This document shows, piece after piece, positions 1 to 10,616 of a DNA stretch of 64,000 bases (positions are counted from its first letter, which is position 1; every line of letters starts with the position of its first letter). The position numbers were made by a program, and so were the translations under genes. Origin of the DNA: Anoplolepis gracilipes. Lineage: Eukaryota; Arthropoda; Insecta; Hymenoptera; Formicidae. The notes below the pieces were generated by a model, which made no database searches, was not told where the DNA came from, and saw nothing but the letters and a program-made list of their open reading frames with translations. Location: the NCBI RefSeq assembly GCF_047496725.1, contig NC_132984.1, positions 5,281,001 to 5,345,000 of the forward strand, read 5' to 3'.

Positions 1-693
1 TAATCGGCATTTTCGGAAAAAAAATTCCAGGTATTTAATAATTATAATTTTTAAATATATAAAGAAATAAATATGGATTTTTAAGATCGCTATTATTCAT
101 TGAATCGTACAAACGATCGAATACAGCTCCCGGTTACGTATCGGCAGATATACGTTTTCGACCGCGAATCTTTGATGCGACAAAAATACACATCGCCTAC
201 TCGGAGAATCCGCCCGCGCAAAGTCACGGTTTGTGTAAACGCATTTTCGACATTTGACGTCGTTTGATGTGATCCCATTCATAGTACCACGTGGATGCAT
301 CGTGCGTTCCGCAACCTCCGTTTATATCCGCGCAGTACAATAAAGACCATTCTCTCAAGTTATTTTTCCATTAGTCTCTCGCACAAAAGGTACGTGCATC
401 GGGAATGTTGAAAAAACTGCTTGTGACAAAAGCCAAAAATCCGATAGCAATATCACAATATATCCGAATCCTTTCTGTAACGTCACATATTCTGTAAATG
501 AATCTCCCGCGCAAAAAGACCGCAGGAGATTCGCTATTAATTAATTCCTTCTTTTGACAGTTTTCGCACGTGAGATATTCCACGGAAAATTATGCAAATA
601 TTTAATTTGTTTAATTAGAAAGTTTAAAAGAAAATAAATTATTACGTAAAATTGAATAAAAAAGTAAATTATTGTCTCTCTCGCGATTAATTG

Positions 694-756
<63 letters not shown>

Positions 757-1537
757 TCTCTAAATATTATTTCAACTATTAATTATTTAATAATTCGATA
801 ATTCGAGATACGATTGAAACTTAATAAAGCTCAAGTTTCATTTTAACAGGTTTTTTTTAAGCAATTTTTTCCTTGCTGAAATTGGATGAAATTTTATTTT
901 TACTGCTGGTATATCGTCACATATGTAAAACTTTGTAATCTTTTTTGCATTAATTATTAGCGCATGTCTTTCATATGACAGATTCTTTTTATCAGACAGG
1001 CAATATTTATAAAATATATATGAAATATTTATAATAAAATTATTTAAATATTTTATAAATATTTATCAAAGTATTTTTTAAATATTTTTGTAATCTTAGA
1101 GTGAACAGAAAGATTTATATTATAACAAATATTCTAACAAATATTTACAAAATATAATATTTATTGACTATTTTACTGACTATAAATGTATAAAATATTT
1201 AATCTATATTTTAATAATACGTCGAATACAATTTTTATGACTTTTTTTTCTTAATGTATATAAAATGTGTGTATAAAATATTTATATAATATTTCAAAAG
1301 AATAAATAGTAAGAGATGTATGAGTGTTATATTATAAAAATTATGTAGTGTTTGAATTGCAAACGAGTTGGTGTTTTTATATGCGTAATAAAATTTCATT
1401 TTCTACATTTAGTTATAAGCGCATGAATATTATTTATATGAAGCGCAAAAAAACAAGCTTAAACACACGAACTCCATGTTCTAAAGGTGAATATATATAA
1501 GGATTAGGAACACTTTTTAAAATGTATATATATCACT

Positions 1538-1583
<46 letters not shown>

Positions 1584-1963
1584 TTATTTATTTCTTTTCA
1601 CTTTCCATAAATATTATATAAAATGTTTAATAATTATAATAACTCAATCTATAATATTATATAAAATATTTAATAATATATCGAATACAGTTTATGAGTT
1701 TTTCTCTTAATGTATATAAAATATTTATTTAATATTCCCAAAAAATAAATTGTAAAATTATTTATAAATCCTTATCATAAAAATTGTGTCTGGATTGCAA
1801 GCGAGTTAATTCTTTTTATATATATATATATAATATAAAACTTTCTCTTTTACATTTAATCATATATGTATAATAAAAGCATATTATTTATATCATTTCG
1901 CGAAAATAATAGGATCGTTCGAAAAGAGCTTGAATTTCTACGGCTTTTTTACGAACTTTCCAG
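1..1963 (+). other. Intron of the 5-HT2B-type receptor gene (3' part)
   Basis: No coding exon is visible here. The first recognisable exon begins at 1964, after a pyrimidine-rich acceptor. The stretch is strongly AT-rich and holds TA dinucleotide runs at about 695-753 and 1542-1584. Open frames in it are short and low-complexity. The upstream receptor exons (N-terminus, TM1, TM2) must lie before the window, because exon 1964-2188 starts in phase 1 inside a Gly codon. Confidence 0.7.
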
Positions 1964-2188
1964 GGTACTGGCCGTTCGGCGTGGTCTGGTGCAACGTATA
2001 CGTGACATGCGACGTGCTCGCGTGCTCAGCGAGTATAATGCACATGTGCTTCATCTCCTTGGGCCGTTACCTGGGCATCCGTAATCCTCTCAGGACACGT
2101 CACACGTCGACGAAGCGGGTGGTGAGCTTCAAGATTGCCGCTGTCTGGTTGTTGTCCATGTTGGTCTCCAGCTCCATCACGGTGTTAG
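1964..2188 (+). CDS. 5-HT2B: 5-HT2B-type receptor exon: extracellular loop 1 to TM4
   Basis: 225 nt, phase 1 to phase 1. The acceptor AG is at 1962-1963 and the donor GTAAAT at 2189. It begins by completing a Gly codon (G|GG), followed by [12 protein letters not shown]. It carries the TM3 Cys, the binding-site Asp, the unusual GRY at 2062-2070, and TM4 with WLLSM. It ends in the codon that becomes Gly in GIINPS of the next exon. Confidence 0.92.
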
Positions 2189-5100
2189 GTAAATTACTAT
2201 TACATCCCTCCACCTTCCCACCCCCTTTCTCCCCTTACCCATTTACTCTCTTTCAGAGAGAGAGAGAGAGAGAGAGGGTGAAAATATGGATCTCCGATAT
2301 GGAACAATACGTATTTCGCGAAGCGGGGGGAGAACATGAAGGCGCAAACAAACCTCAAAGAACCAGCAGATTCGAGAAACCGGGGGAATTGCATTTCTGC
2401 GCTTCGTTGTTTGCCCATTTATAGAGTATACAGCTCCTCCTTTATTCCGAATAATTCTATTTTAAAGGAATTTCGGGCGAATCGCCGCCGCACAGTCGTG
2501 TTTATCCATTAATCTTCAGTTTGTGACCATAAAGGGACTCTTTTAAGGATCTTTATTTTTCTACATTTTTGAGAAAAATATGAAGAGAGAGTTCAGAGAG
2601 CAGATATCCTGGGGAGAGATTATCCTCGCGGTTTTTACAAGCTGTTCGCGAGATAAAGAGCGAAGAAGTGATGACGCGACGCCGCATATAATACACGTTT
2701 ATCCACATAATGCACATTTATCAGGGTGTATTTTTAGGCTCTCCATGGCCGCGTCACAGCTCCTTCTTTTCCGCCTTTCCTTCACCCATTATTCAAATCA
2801 CTTGATGGAAATTCTGATTAGCCGAGTTAAATTTCTCGCGAAAATTTCGCGTAAAATCTTACTATTACGTATATATCCTCTCGAGATAGTCGAGCGTGCA
2901 AAGTTAATCGAGCTTAAATAGGGTTGCACAAGAAAAGACAATATTCGTAAAAATTTTGTGTTAGTATTGAACATTTTTTCGCCAAAGCTCAAGTATTAAG
3001 TATTAAGTCTTATCTCGATTCTATTAATTTTTATCTAATTTTATCTAATATCAATTTTTATCTAATACTGAACAATTGTTTAAAATAATTTTTTTACATA
3101 ATTTTTATAAGATAATTATTATTATTTATCATATTCATTTACTTTTTACAAAACACAATATATAAAATTTAGCTGAATAATTGTGTAAAATTTTATATGG
3201 TTTATTTTGTTTATTATATTAATTGCTTCTCAATTTTGTTAATAAATTTTTTAATTATTAAATAAAATTTTTTAAGTTTGTATACATATATAATATACGT
3301 GATTTTTTCATTTAACTTACAAATAAACATATTAATAATTTCGACAGGTCCAATAATTTTGAAACTTTTAGTCTTGATCTATTATCTTAACTAATTAAAA
3401 ATCTCGAATTTCGAAACGAAGATAAGATAATATCAAAATTAATCTTGATATAACTCTAATTGTAAGTTTAAATTCGAGGCTCCAGAACAATTTTCCGTTT
3501 AACACAATTGTATCAATTGTGTTACAATTTCAAAACAAACTTTAGAAGAAGCTAATTCTCTGGGAGAATAATTTTCGTCAAAAATAGGATGAAACGAGAG
3601 AAATATGATTGGAGGGGGGTGCGTCTCGGGAGTATGCAACTTGACAGATAATCAAGAGCTTCGATTGACAGCTGATCAGAGAAGGGGCTACTCGAGAGAT
3701 GTCAACTCAAACAGCAAGGATCTCGTTGTTTCAGGCATCATCAATCCCTCGAACATCATGCCGCGTCCGAGGGTGTGCGTCATCAATAACCGTGCGTTCT
3801 TCGTGTTTGGCTCCCTGGTCGCCTTCTACATCCCCATGATAGTCATGGTCGCGACTTACGTGTTGACAGTGCAGCTGTTACGCAAGAAGGCGCGATTCGC
3901 GGCTGAACATCAGGAGGGCGATCAGTTTCGCCGACTGGGCGGCAAATACGCGTCCGGAAAAACGACGTCATCATCGACGGCGTCATCGTCATCCACCGCC
4001 GCGAGATCGTCCTCTTCCTCGGCGAAGCTGATCCGTACTTCCGGTTGCAGCACTGAAAAGGAAAGGTGAGAATTTGATTCTCAGTAAAATAAATAATGTA
4101 ATAATTATTATAACAATGTAACTTAAAATATTATATTATAATTTAATTTTGAATTAATTATAAATTAATAATAACATAATATAATTACTACATGTATATA
4201 AATTATATATAAACATTAATTTTTTATTCCTTTCTTTTTTCCATAATATTATGTATATATAATTTAATTTAATTTATAATTTATATATAACTATTTAACT
4301 TATATTTAATTTAATTTACATGTAAATATAATTTATTTTTTTTTTTCTCTTATAATTATATTTAAAGAATATGTTATTAAAACAAATATATAAATATGCA
4401 AAATAAGTTTGTCTGTCTGAAAAAAATAACAAAAAAATGAGTACATTGAATAAACTTGTAGCTTGAAAAAATCATGATCTTCATATTTTTATTAATTTTT
4501 TAGATAAAAAAATTATAACTTATATATAGTAAAATATACGATTTATAGTTAATTGCAAAATAAAATTGCAACTGTAACATTTATTTTCGCGAGTAAAATT
4601 ATCTGTCCAATTGCGCTTTTATCGCGCAATTTACTTTACGCAGAGCAAATCGCGACGCATGCAACACTTTCGAATGTCGAACGACGATTTACGAGTCTCT
4701 ATGCATCTCAAATCGATCAGCTTTCTTCATCAATTTTTATCGTAACTCGACAATTTGCACTCAAACGCAGACATTATCACATTACTATTGATGCAAAAAT
4801 TATTTAACATTTATTCCGATTTTCAATTATTGTCATTATGTCATTATACAAAGAGAAATAACAATATTTTATTATAAAAAAATATAAAAATTATAAAAAT
4901 TAATGATAAAGTTATTATAGAAGATATTAATTAAATATTAAATAAAATAAACTGCAGAAATAAAAGAAAGCATAAGTTATTATAGAAGATATGCTTTCTT
5001 TTATTTCTGCAAATCACTTTATTTAATATTAATCTTTTTAATAATAATTAATGCACTTTTTAGTCACAAAAAGATACACAAATACTAAAATAATATAAAA

Positions 5101-6919
5101 TATAAAATATAAAAAATAAAAATATGAAATATAAATATATAAAGGTTTATATCAGTTAAATCAATAGTAGAAAATAATATGGGCCTTTCTCTCTTCTCTT
5201 TCGAGAATAAACGCGTATGTAATAGTTTTCGGGGATTTAATTATCGGCACAGCGACAAATGCGGGGGTGTGAGAAAGGTCTTGCCGCATCTGAAGTTAGC
5301 GGTGAACGGCGCCGGAAGTCCCGCCGCAGGATCGCAACAGCACAAGTCAAAAGTGGATCAGGCGACCCAAACGCCGGAGAACATCGCGCGCGAAACACGA
5401 AACTTCACCCTCAGGGCCCTGAAACTGCAACTGAACGTCACGCCTAACACCCTAAATCTCAGGTCTTTTTTTTTCCTTTTTTAAATTTTAGTATAATTTT
5501 TTTATATACATATATACATATTTCTTGTGCGCAAAAGAAAAAAAGAAAGCAAAAATTCTGCGGATTAAAAATTCGCGTGTCTGGTTTCTTCTCCTTCAGA
5601 TGTCAATGTGTCAAATTTTTCTCCCAGATTCCTGGCGGGACGAGCGAAGAAGAGATCCCTGGCCGCGAACGCGGTCGCGACCGAGCAGAAGGCGAGCAAG
5701 GTTCTCGGCCTGGTGTTCTTCACGTTCGTGTTATGCTGGGCGCCGTTTTTTCTGTTGAACATCTTCTTCGCCGCGTGTCCCACGTGTCCGGTGCCGAGGC
5801 ACGTGGTGGACACGTTCCTCTGGCTGGGTTACGTGTCCTCGACAATCAACCCGATAATTTATACCATTTTCAATAGAACCTTCCGCGCCGCGTTTATTCG
5901 CTTGCTGAAGTGCAAATGCTCCAGGTATAATCTTATTCATTATTCATATCTTTAAACAAAGTATCTCAGTAGTTATGTAATACATTGTGAATTATTAATT
6001 TTTTAGATTGATTTTAATTTTAATTATTTTAGTATCTCAACATTTTTATAATACATTACAGATAATTTTTTATTATTTGATTTTATTATTTTTAACAAGT
6101 TTCTCAAATTTCTCGCAAAAGATGAAAAGAGAATTACCTCGAAGAATCAGCATTAAATTAACAGCAAATAACAATTAATATAATTTGGAGAATTTACATC
6201 GTTATTTGTAATAATTTAGATGCAATTTTTCCTAAATATTTATTTTGTTTCCTTCTATTTTTTACATTTCTCTTTTCAATATTTCTAAAAATAATCTTGA
6301 AACTCTTGAATTTTAATATTTTAATTTCTAACGTGCTTTTTTTAATGTTATTTTATCACGATGCTGAATTACATTTCTAAGGAAAGTACAATATAATTTT
6401 CAGAAATTCCATTTTTAATCCAACGTTTCTCTCTAATTAAGCTTTTCAAAGTATTATATAAATGAGAATTTTAATTGAAAATTATGCGCTTCTTGGAAAT
6501 GTAATTAAGTAATGTAAATCGTACTAACATTTCTTAAAGTTATTTATTAAAAATGTATCGAATGTAAGAATAAAAAAAATATAATAAAATATAATTGTCT
6601 TCTAAAAATTTTGTAGAAAAAAAAATTTCCATTATTTTATCTGAATTTTAATAAAAATAGTCTACTAATTTTTAGGTCTGCAAGGCCTTCGAGATATCAT
6701 TTCGTTACCGAAAGCAGAAGAGGGGCGATGGGCCTGTGCACGTCCGGTGCTCTTCCATTGGCCATCAGCCTCCAGGGTACACCTTTATTGAGCCCGACGC
6801 CAAACCCGACGCCGACGCCAGCGTCGGAGAGCTCGTTCGCGACGATGATGCATCGTACGCCGAGTTCGCTCTACCGGGATACCTTTTTAGTTCACGAACC
6901 CGAGCAGGGCGATCATTAA
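1964..6919 (+). CDS. 5-HT2B: 5-HT2-type serotonin receptor, 5-HT2B/5-HT2-beta-like (3' five coding exons)
   Basis: Class A G-protein-coupled receptor of the 5-HT2 family, expected to bind serotonin at the plasma membrane and couple to Gq. Coding exons are 1964-2188, 3735-4065, 5253-5462, 5628-5924 and 6676-6919. All junctions are GT-AG and the phases chain (1,1,2,2,2), giving 435 residues to a TAA stop. Visible parts: extracellular loop 1 (YWPFG), the TM3 disulphide Cys and, seven residues on, the amine-binding Asp; TM4; TM5 with FYIP; a Ser-rich third cytoplasmic loop; TM6 with [13 protein letters not shown] and CWAP; TM7 with NPIIY; then the juxtamembrane LLKCKC cysteines. The EQKA-KVLG-VFF block and the Gly-Ser of TM5 fit 5-HT2 receptors better than D2 dopamine receptors, which I considered first. 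GRY replaces DRY after TM3. The 2B-type versus 2A-type assignment rests on remembered insect sequences; the 5-HT2 family call is firmer. Confidence 0.9.
2189..3734 (+). other. Intron, 5-HT2B-type receptor
   Basis: 1,546 nt intron between the TM4 and TM5 exons. It has a GA dinucleotide run at about 2254-2277 and otherwise AT-rich sequence. Its open frames lack protein-like features and overlap one another. Confidence 0.85.
3735..4065 (+). CDS. 5-HT2B: 5-HT2B-type receptor exon: extracellular loop 2, TM5, start of loop 3
   Basis: 331 nt, phase 1 in and phase 2 out, with donor GTGAGA at 4066. It encodes [12 protein letters not shown], a Cys of extracellular loop 2 (VCVINN), TM5 ([14 protein letters not shown]) and the start of the third cytoplasmic loop ([12 protein letters not shown]). 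A serine-rich low-complexity tail follows at about 3967-4035. The TM5 contact positions read Gly-Ser-x-x-Ala. Confidence 0.92.
4066..5252 (+). other. Intron, 5-HT2B-type receptor, with a long hairpin
   Basis: 1,187 nt AT-rich intron. Near its 3' end lies an imperfect inverted repeat (4921-4973 against 4991-5037) with a perfect 20 bp core. No exon is apparent. The acceptor at 5251-5252 has a weak polypyrimidine tract. Confidence 0.75.
4921..5037. repeat. Long imperfect intronic hairpin
   Basis: The left arm ends in GCAGAAATAAAAGAAAGCAT (4954-4973). The right arm starts with its exact reverse complement at 4991. Pairing continues imperfectly through AAATATTAAATAAA against TTTATTTAATATT. The loop is about 17 nt. 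Confidence 0.7.
5253..5462 (+). CDS. 5-HT2B: 5-HT2B-type receptor exon: third cytoplasmic loop cassette
   Basis: 210 nt (70 codons), phase 2 on both sides, so skipping it would keep the frame. It encodes a basic and polar cytoplasmic-loop segment ([18 protein letters not shown], then [13 protein letters not shown]). The start at 5253 is set by phase: AG from the previous exon plus C makes Ser. The donor is AG|GTCTTT. Of the five exons this one has the weakest splice signals. Confidence 0.75.
5628..5924 (+). CDS. 5-HT2B: 5-HT2B-type receptor exon: end of loop 3, TM6, TM7, helix 8
   Basis: 297 nt, phase 2 on both sides. Acceptor TTTTTCTCCCAG, donor GTATAA at 5925. It encodes [22 protein letters not shown]6 with CWAPFF, an extracellular loop 3 with Cys-Pro-Thr-Cys, and TM7 with [14 protein letters not shown]. 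The helix-8 cysteines in LLKCKCS are likely palmitoylation sites. Confidence 0.95.
5925..6675 (+). other. Last intron, 5-HT2B-type receptor
   Basis: 751 nt, very AT-rich, ending in TAATTTTTAG. Nothing else was recognised in it. Confidence 0.85.
6676..6919 (+). CDS. 5-HT2B: 5-HT2B-type receptor terminal coding exon (C-terminal tail)
   Basis: 244 nt. It enters in phase 2 (AG+G makes Arg) and ends at TAA 6917-6919. It encodes a cytoplasmic tail ([19 protein letters not shown]), then a Pro/Thr-rich stretch with a [13 protein letters not shown] run, ending in EQGDH. No PDZ-type C-terminus is seen. Confidence 0.9.
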
Positions 6920-7014
6920 CCTCGTCCATTAATTAATTTCGCAATGAGAGATTATACTGAACAACAGATGAGAACAGACTATTTCAGTTGAAAAAAAATC
7001 AGTGTACAAATAAA
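6920..7014 (+). terminator. 5-HT2B: 3' UTR and poly(A) signal of the 5-HT2B-type receptor gene
   Basis: An AATAAA hexamer lies at 7009-7014, about 90 nt after the stop codon, followed by a TA repeat and T-rich sequence. The actual cleavage site cannot be fixed from sequence. Confidence 0.5.
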
Positions 7015-10000
7015 TTTTATCCTATATATATATATATATGTATTTTTGTTTGCATTTTAGTTTTTCAATTCTAAACTTTTTTCAGTTAACCAAAATTATC
7101 CACTTTTGATTGAGAGTAACTGAGTGGCTTTGCAAACTAATTAAAATCATTCGAGAGAGGAAAGAGAAAAATAAAGTTTTGTTACCCAAAAAGAATCATA
7201 GGATAATTTTGTTAAATACTTGACAGTTTTTTTAAAATTCTTTAATAAATAAGTATTGTAAAAATCTCTCAACCTTTTAAGAATATCGATGTATACGACA
7301 GACAAAATAAAACAATACTACTATTTTACTACAAGCCTTATTATCTTACTTGACATGTGGATTTTTTTCCCCGCAAATCCTTTTTGATAGAATGTAAAAA
7401 AAAATGCAATAAAAAATTCAGGATTTCTTTTCATAGAAAAAAATTAAACACTAATAACTTTCATTGGTCAACTTTAAATATCTAAATTATAAAAATTATA
7501 AAATATTAATATCTATTTGTAAAATGAAAGATTTTTTGATACACGTACATTTTTGCACGTCTTACAATCAATTTATTAAATGATATAATATTTTTAATTA
7601 CTTATAATTAAAGTAGATTTTTTTTTACAAGTAGGCAAATTTTATTAAGAAAACATGTAAAATGCAGTATCGAAGCTGCCACCTAACAAAATTTTCCAAA
7701 GACAAGATATTTTTCATCCGATAATTCGATTTCTCTCAATACTTTGACGTATCTTCTCAGCCAGATAAAATTCACTGTGATCTTATCAACGCGAGAACAA
7801 TCTTCTCTCGTGTTTATCCTCAGCAGGAGAACGTTTGCCGGGTTGAGTCGAACTGACGGAATAAACCCCTTCGGGATTTTGATGATAAATAGAAGTATAA
7901 CAGCATCCTGCTGTGTACAGATTCCGCAAGATGACGACAGCAACATCTGATGACGACGTCCTTTGGCGTTTGCGGAGAATTTATCGGCGATAAAAGTGAC
8001 CTGCCGATAAAAGGAAAATTATTATCCGTCATCCCCCTGTTTGTCTAGTTCCTAATCCCTTAAAAAAAAGCCCTTCCGGCCGTCCGGAAGAATAACGGTT
8101 TCAACGATCGGTATCGACATCGGCATCGAAATATCATTCAAGCCTTCATTCTCAGACCTTCTGGACCTAAGTTTGAAAAGTGTCTTGAATTCTTTTTAAG
8201 GCACAGATAGTGCCTTCAGAAAACTTTAGTTCTCCCCTCAATAAATCCGTAAATTAAAAAGTTGCAAACGCAACACAATTGTTATTTTTTCAAGTTCTTA
8301 TTTTAAATGTCAAAATAAAATTATAATTCAAATATTAATCAGCAAGAAATGTCTAACAATAAATTTTCGATTGTATAAAGATACTTTTTTTTTTTATTAT
8401 ATTATTATTTTTATTATAATATTATATTATATCGATATATTGACGGAATATTGCTGGAATATTGTTTCGCGAGATTAGAATAGATATTGTATGCAATATT
8501 CCTGAAAGCTTGCCCCAATATAGATATGTTCGCTCCCAAACTATATTATGCAAAATTTCTGTAATGATGCTGATATACATATTTCTGCAACGTGAATGCA
8601 ATACTTACAAGATATTGCAGAATATTTCTCATTTGCATAATACTTATTTGTCTGATTTTTAAACAATTAGTTCAATATCTGAATTTTCTGTTTTTAGAAA
8701 TTAATTGTTTCAGAAAGCTGATAGAAAAATATATTTAACGTTATTAGTTGTATTTTTGCAGGCTTTAGATTCTCTCATGAAAAAAACTTGAATAAATAAT
8801 GCGTCACATATAAGCGAACAAACTAACGAAAAATATGTGATGCATTACACATAACATAGAAATAATATTTTGTAATATCTCCAATAAAATATTAAATTGA
8901 TAATATTTGCACAATATTATTGCAATATTTGTAATATGTCGCAATATTGAAATATTAATGCAATATTTCAGCAATATTTCGTGCTGTATTATAAAATGTG
9001 TAAATTTATATGTAATCTAATATATATACAAAAAGAAGTTAATGTTTCGAATTTAATTGAGATTAGTTACATGTGAGTAAACAAAAAAAAATTAATGTAA
9101 AATACAAAATATATTTAAAGCCTCGTATTATATTGAAAAATTGCGTGAATAATGTTACTACTCCCGTCTCTTCACCTTCAGCACCTAGCTAAGTTCCTGC
9201 CTTGTTGACGGCAGCTGTTCGACCTAGTTGGCGTGCAAGAATAAGACGGACGATTATAATAATCCGCAGTCGGAAGCGTAATTGAGTTGGAAAGAATTTT
9301 CATTTGCCGATTCGACAACATAGTTGGATTATTCGCCTCGGATACTCGCCGTTGGATTATTTCGCCAAGTTTGCATTGCCTTTGGCTTTGTAGGAACCAT
9401 TTTGCGGAATCGTTGTAATTATGTTTGATGGGAAACGTAAGCCGGGAATAATAGAATTATTCTCTGCTAAAGAGACAAAAAAGAAATGGTATATAAAATA
9501 AACAGAAAAAAAGGAAAAAATTTAATAAGCTTAACATAAAACGATGATTGATATTGAATAAATAGGATGAATAGTACGAGCTAAAATTAAACAATATATA
9601 ACAATCCTCTTTTTCAGTTAAAAGCATAGAAATTTGCTTTAACAAAATTCTCATTTGTTTTTCGAGGCTAATAATTCGATATTTAAATAAAAAAAAAAAA
9701 AAAAAACCCCCGACGAATAAAGCGCTCGACAAAAATTTTTTCAATACACGAAACTTGATTTCGAATTACATTTCCGGCATCAGATATGTAATTTCGTGTC
9801 CGACAATGTTTCGAAAAATTGAAAGATAAGCCCCGAGATAATAATAGGAATTCCGAAAATGGGAATTTCGAAAAGTACACAATTCGCGAGAGATAAATTT
9901 ATCCTCGTCGCGACACATAAATTTATCGGTGTTTATTTCGACGAAAGGTCGGAAAAATTCGGCCGTAATCCATTCGGAAATTCCGTACGTTCGAACGAAA

Positions 10001-10584
10001 TACCTCCCTTTCGCTCTCTTTCTCTCGCCGCTGATTTTATTCCTTCATTAGGCTCATGTAATTAGGGTAAAAGCACCCCGGCCTTTGCGCGCAGGACAAA
10101 CAGCTCTACATGAAAGCCGGAACGACCTAAATGTATTTGAGAATATCATCGTGCTAATGCGAATCTTATGAGTTCCGATAAAAACGCGAGAGTAGGTGAG
10201 TTTGATTGACACGCCGAGAGCTCTCTGCAAAGATTGCAAACGCCAAAAAAATGCCACGGATCACGCTTTGCATAATATCGAAATAATGCAATTCCACGCG
10301 ATGCATAATTTTCATGTTGCAGTATAAAATTTGTATAATTATACATATCTACATATACTGTATAATATTTTATAATATGGAAACATATAATTAATAAATA
10401 ATATATTAATATATGAAATATGTATAATTTAACTTGGAAAATTAGAAGAGGAAAAGCTTTTTAAGATGGTTTTAATAATTATTATTCAAATTTTTATTAA
10501 ATTCAAATTCTAATAACTTTAAAAAATCATTATAATTACAATTTGGCATATTTATATATCTGACCAAAAAAATATATGTATTTC

Positions 10585-10616
<32 letters not shown>

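Noticed and set aside
1964..6919. Identity as a D2-like dopamine receptor
   Set aside because: My first impression. The TM6 block [13 protein letters not shown] and Gly-Ser-x-x-Ala in TM5 match 5-HT2 receptors, and the paired TM5 serines of dopamine receptors are missing.
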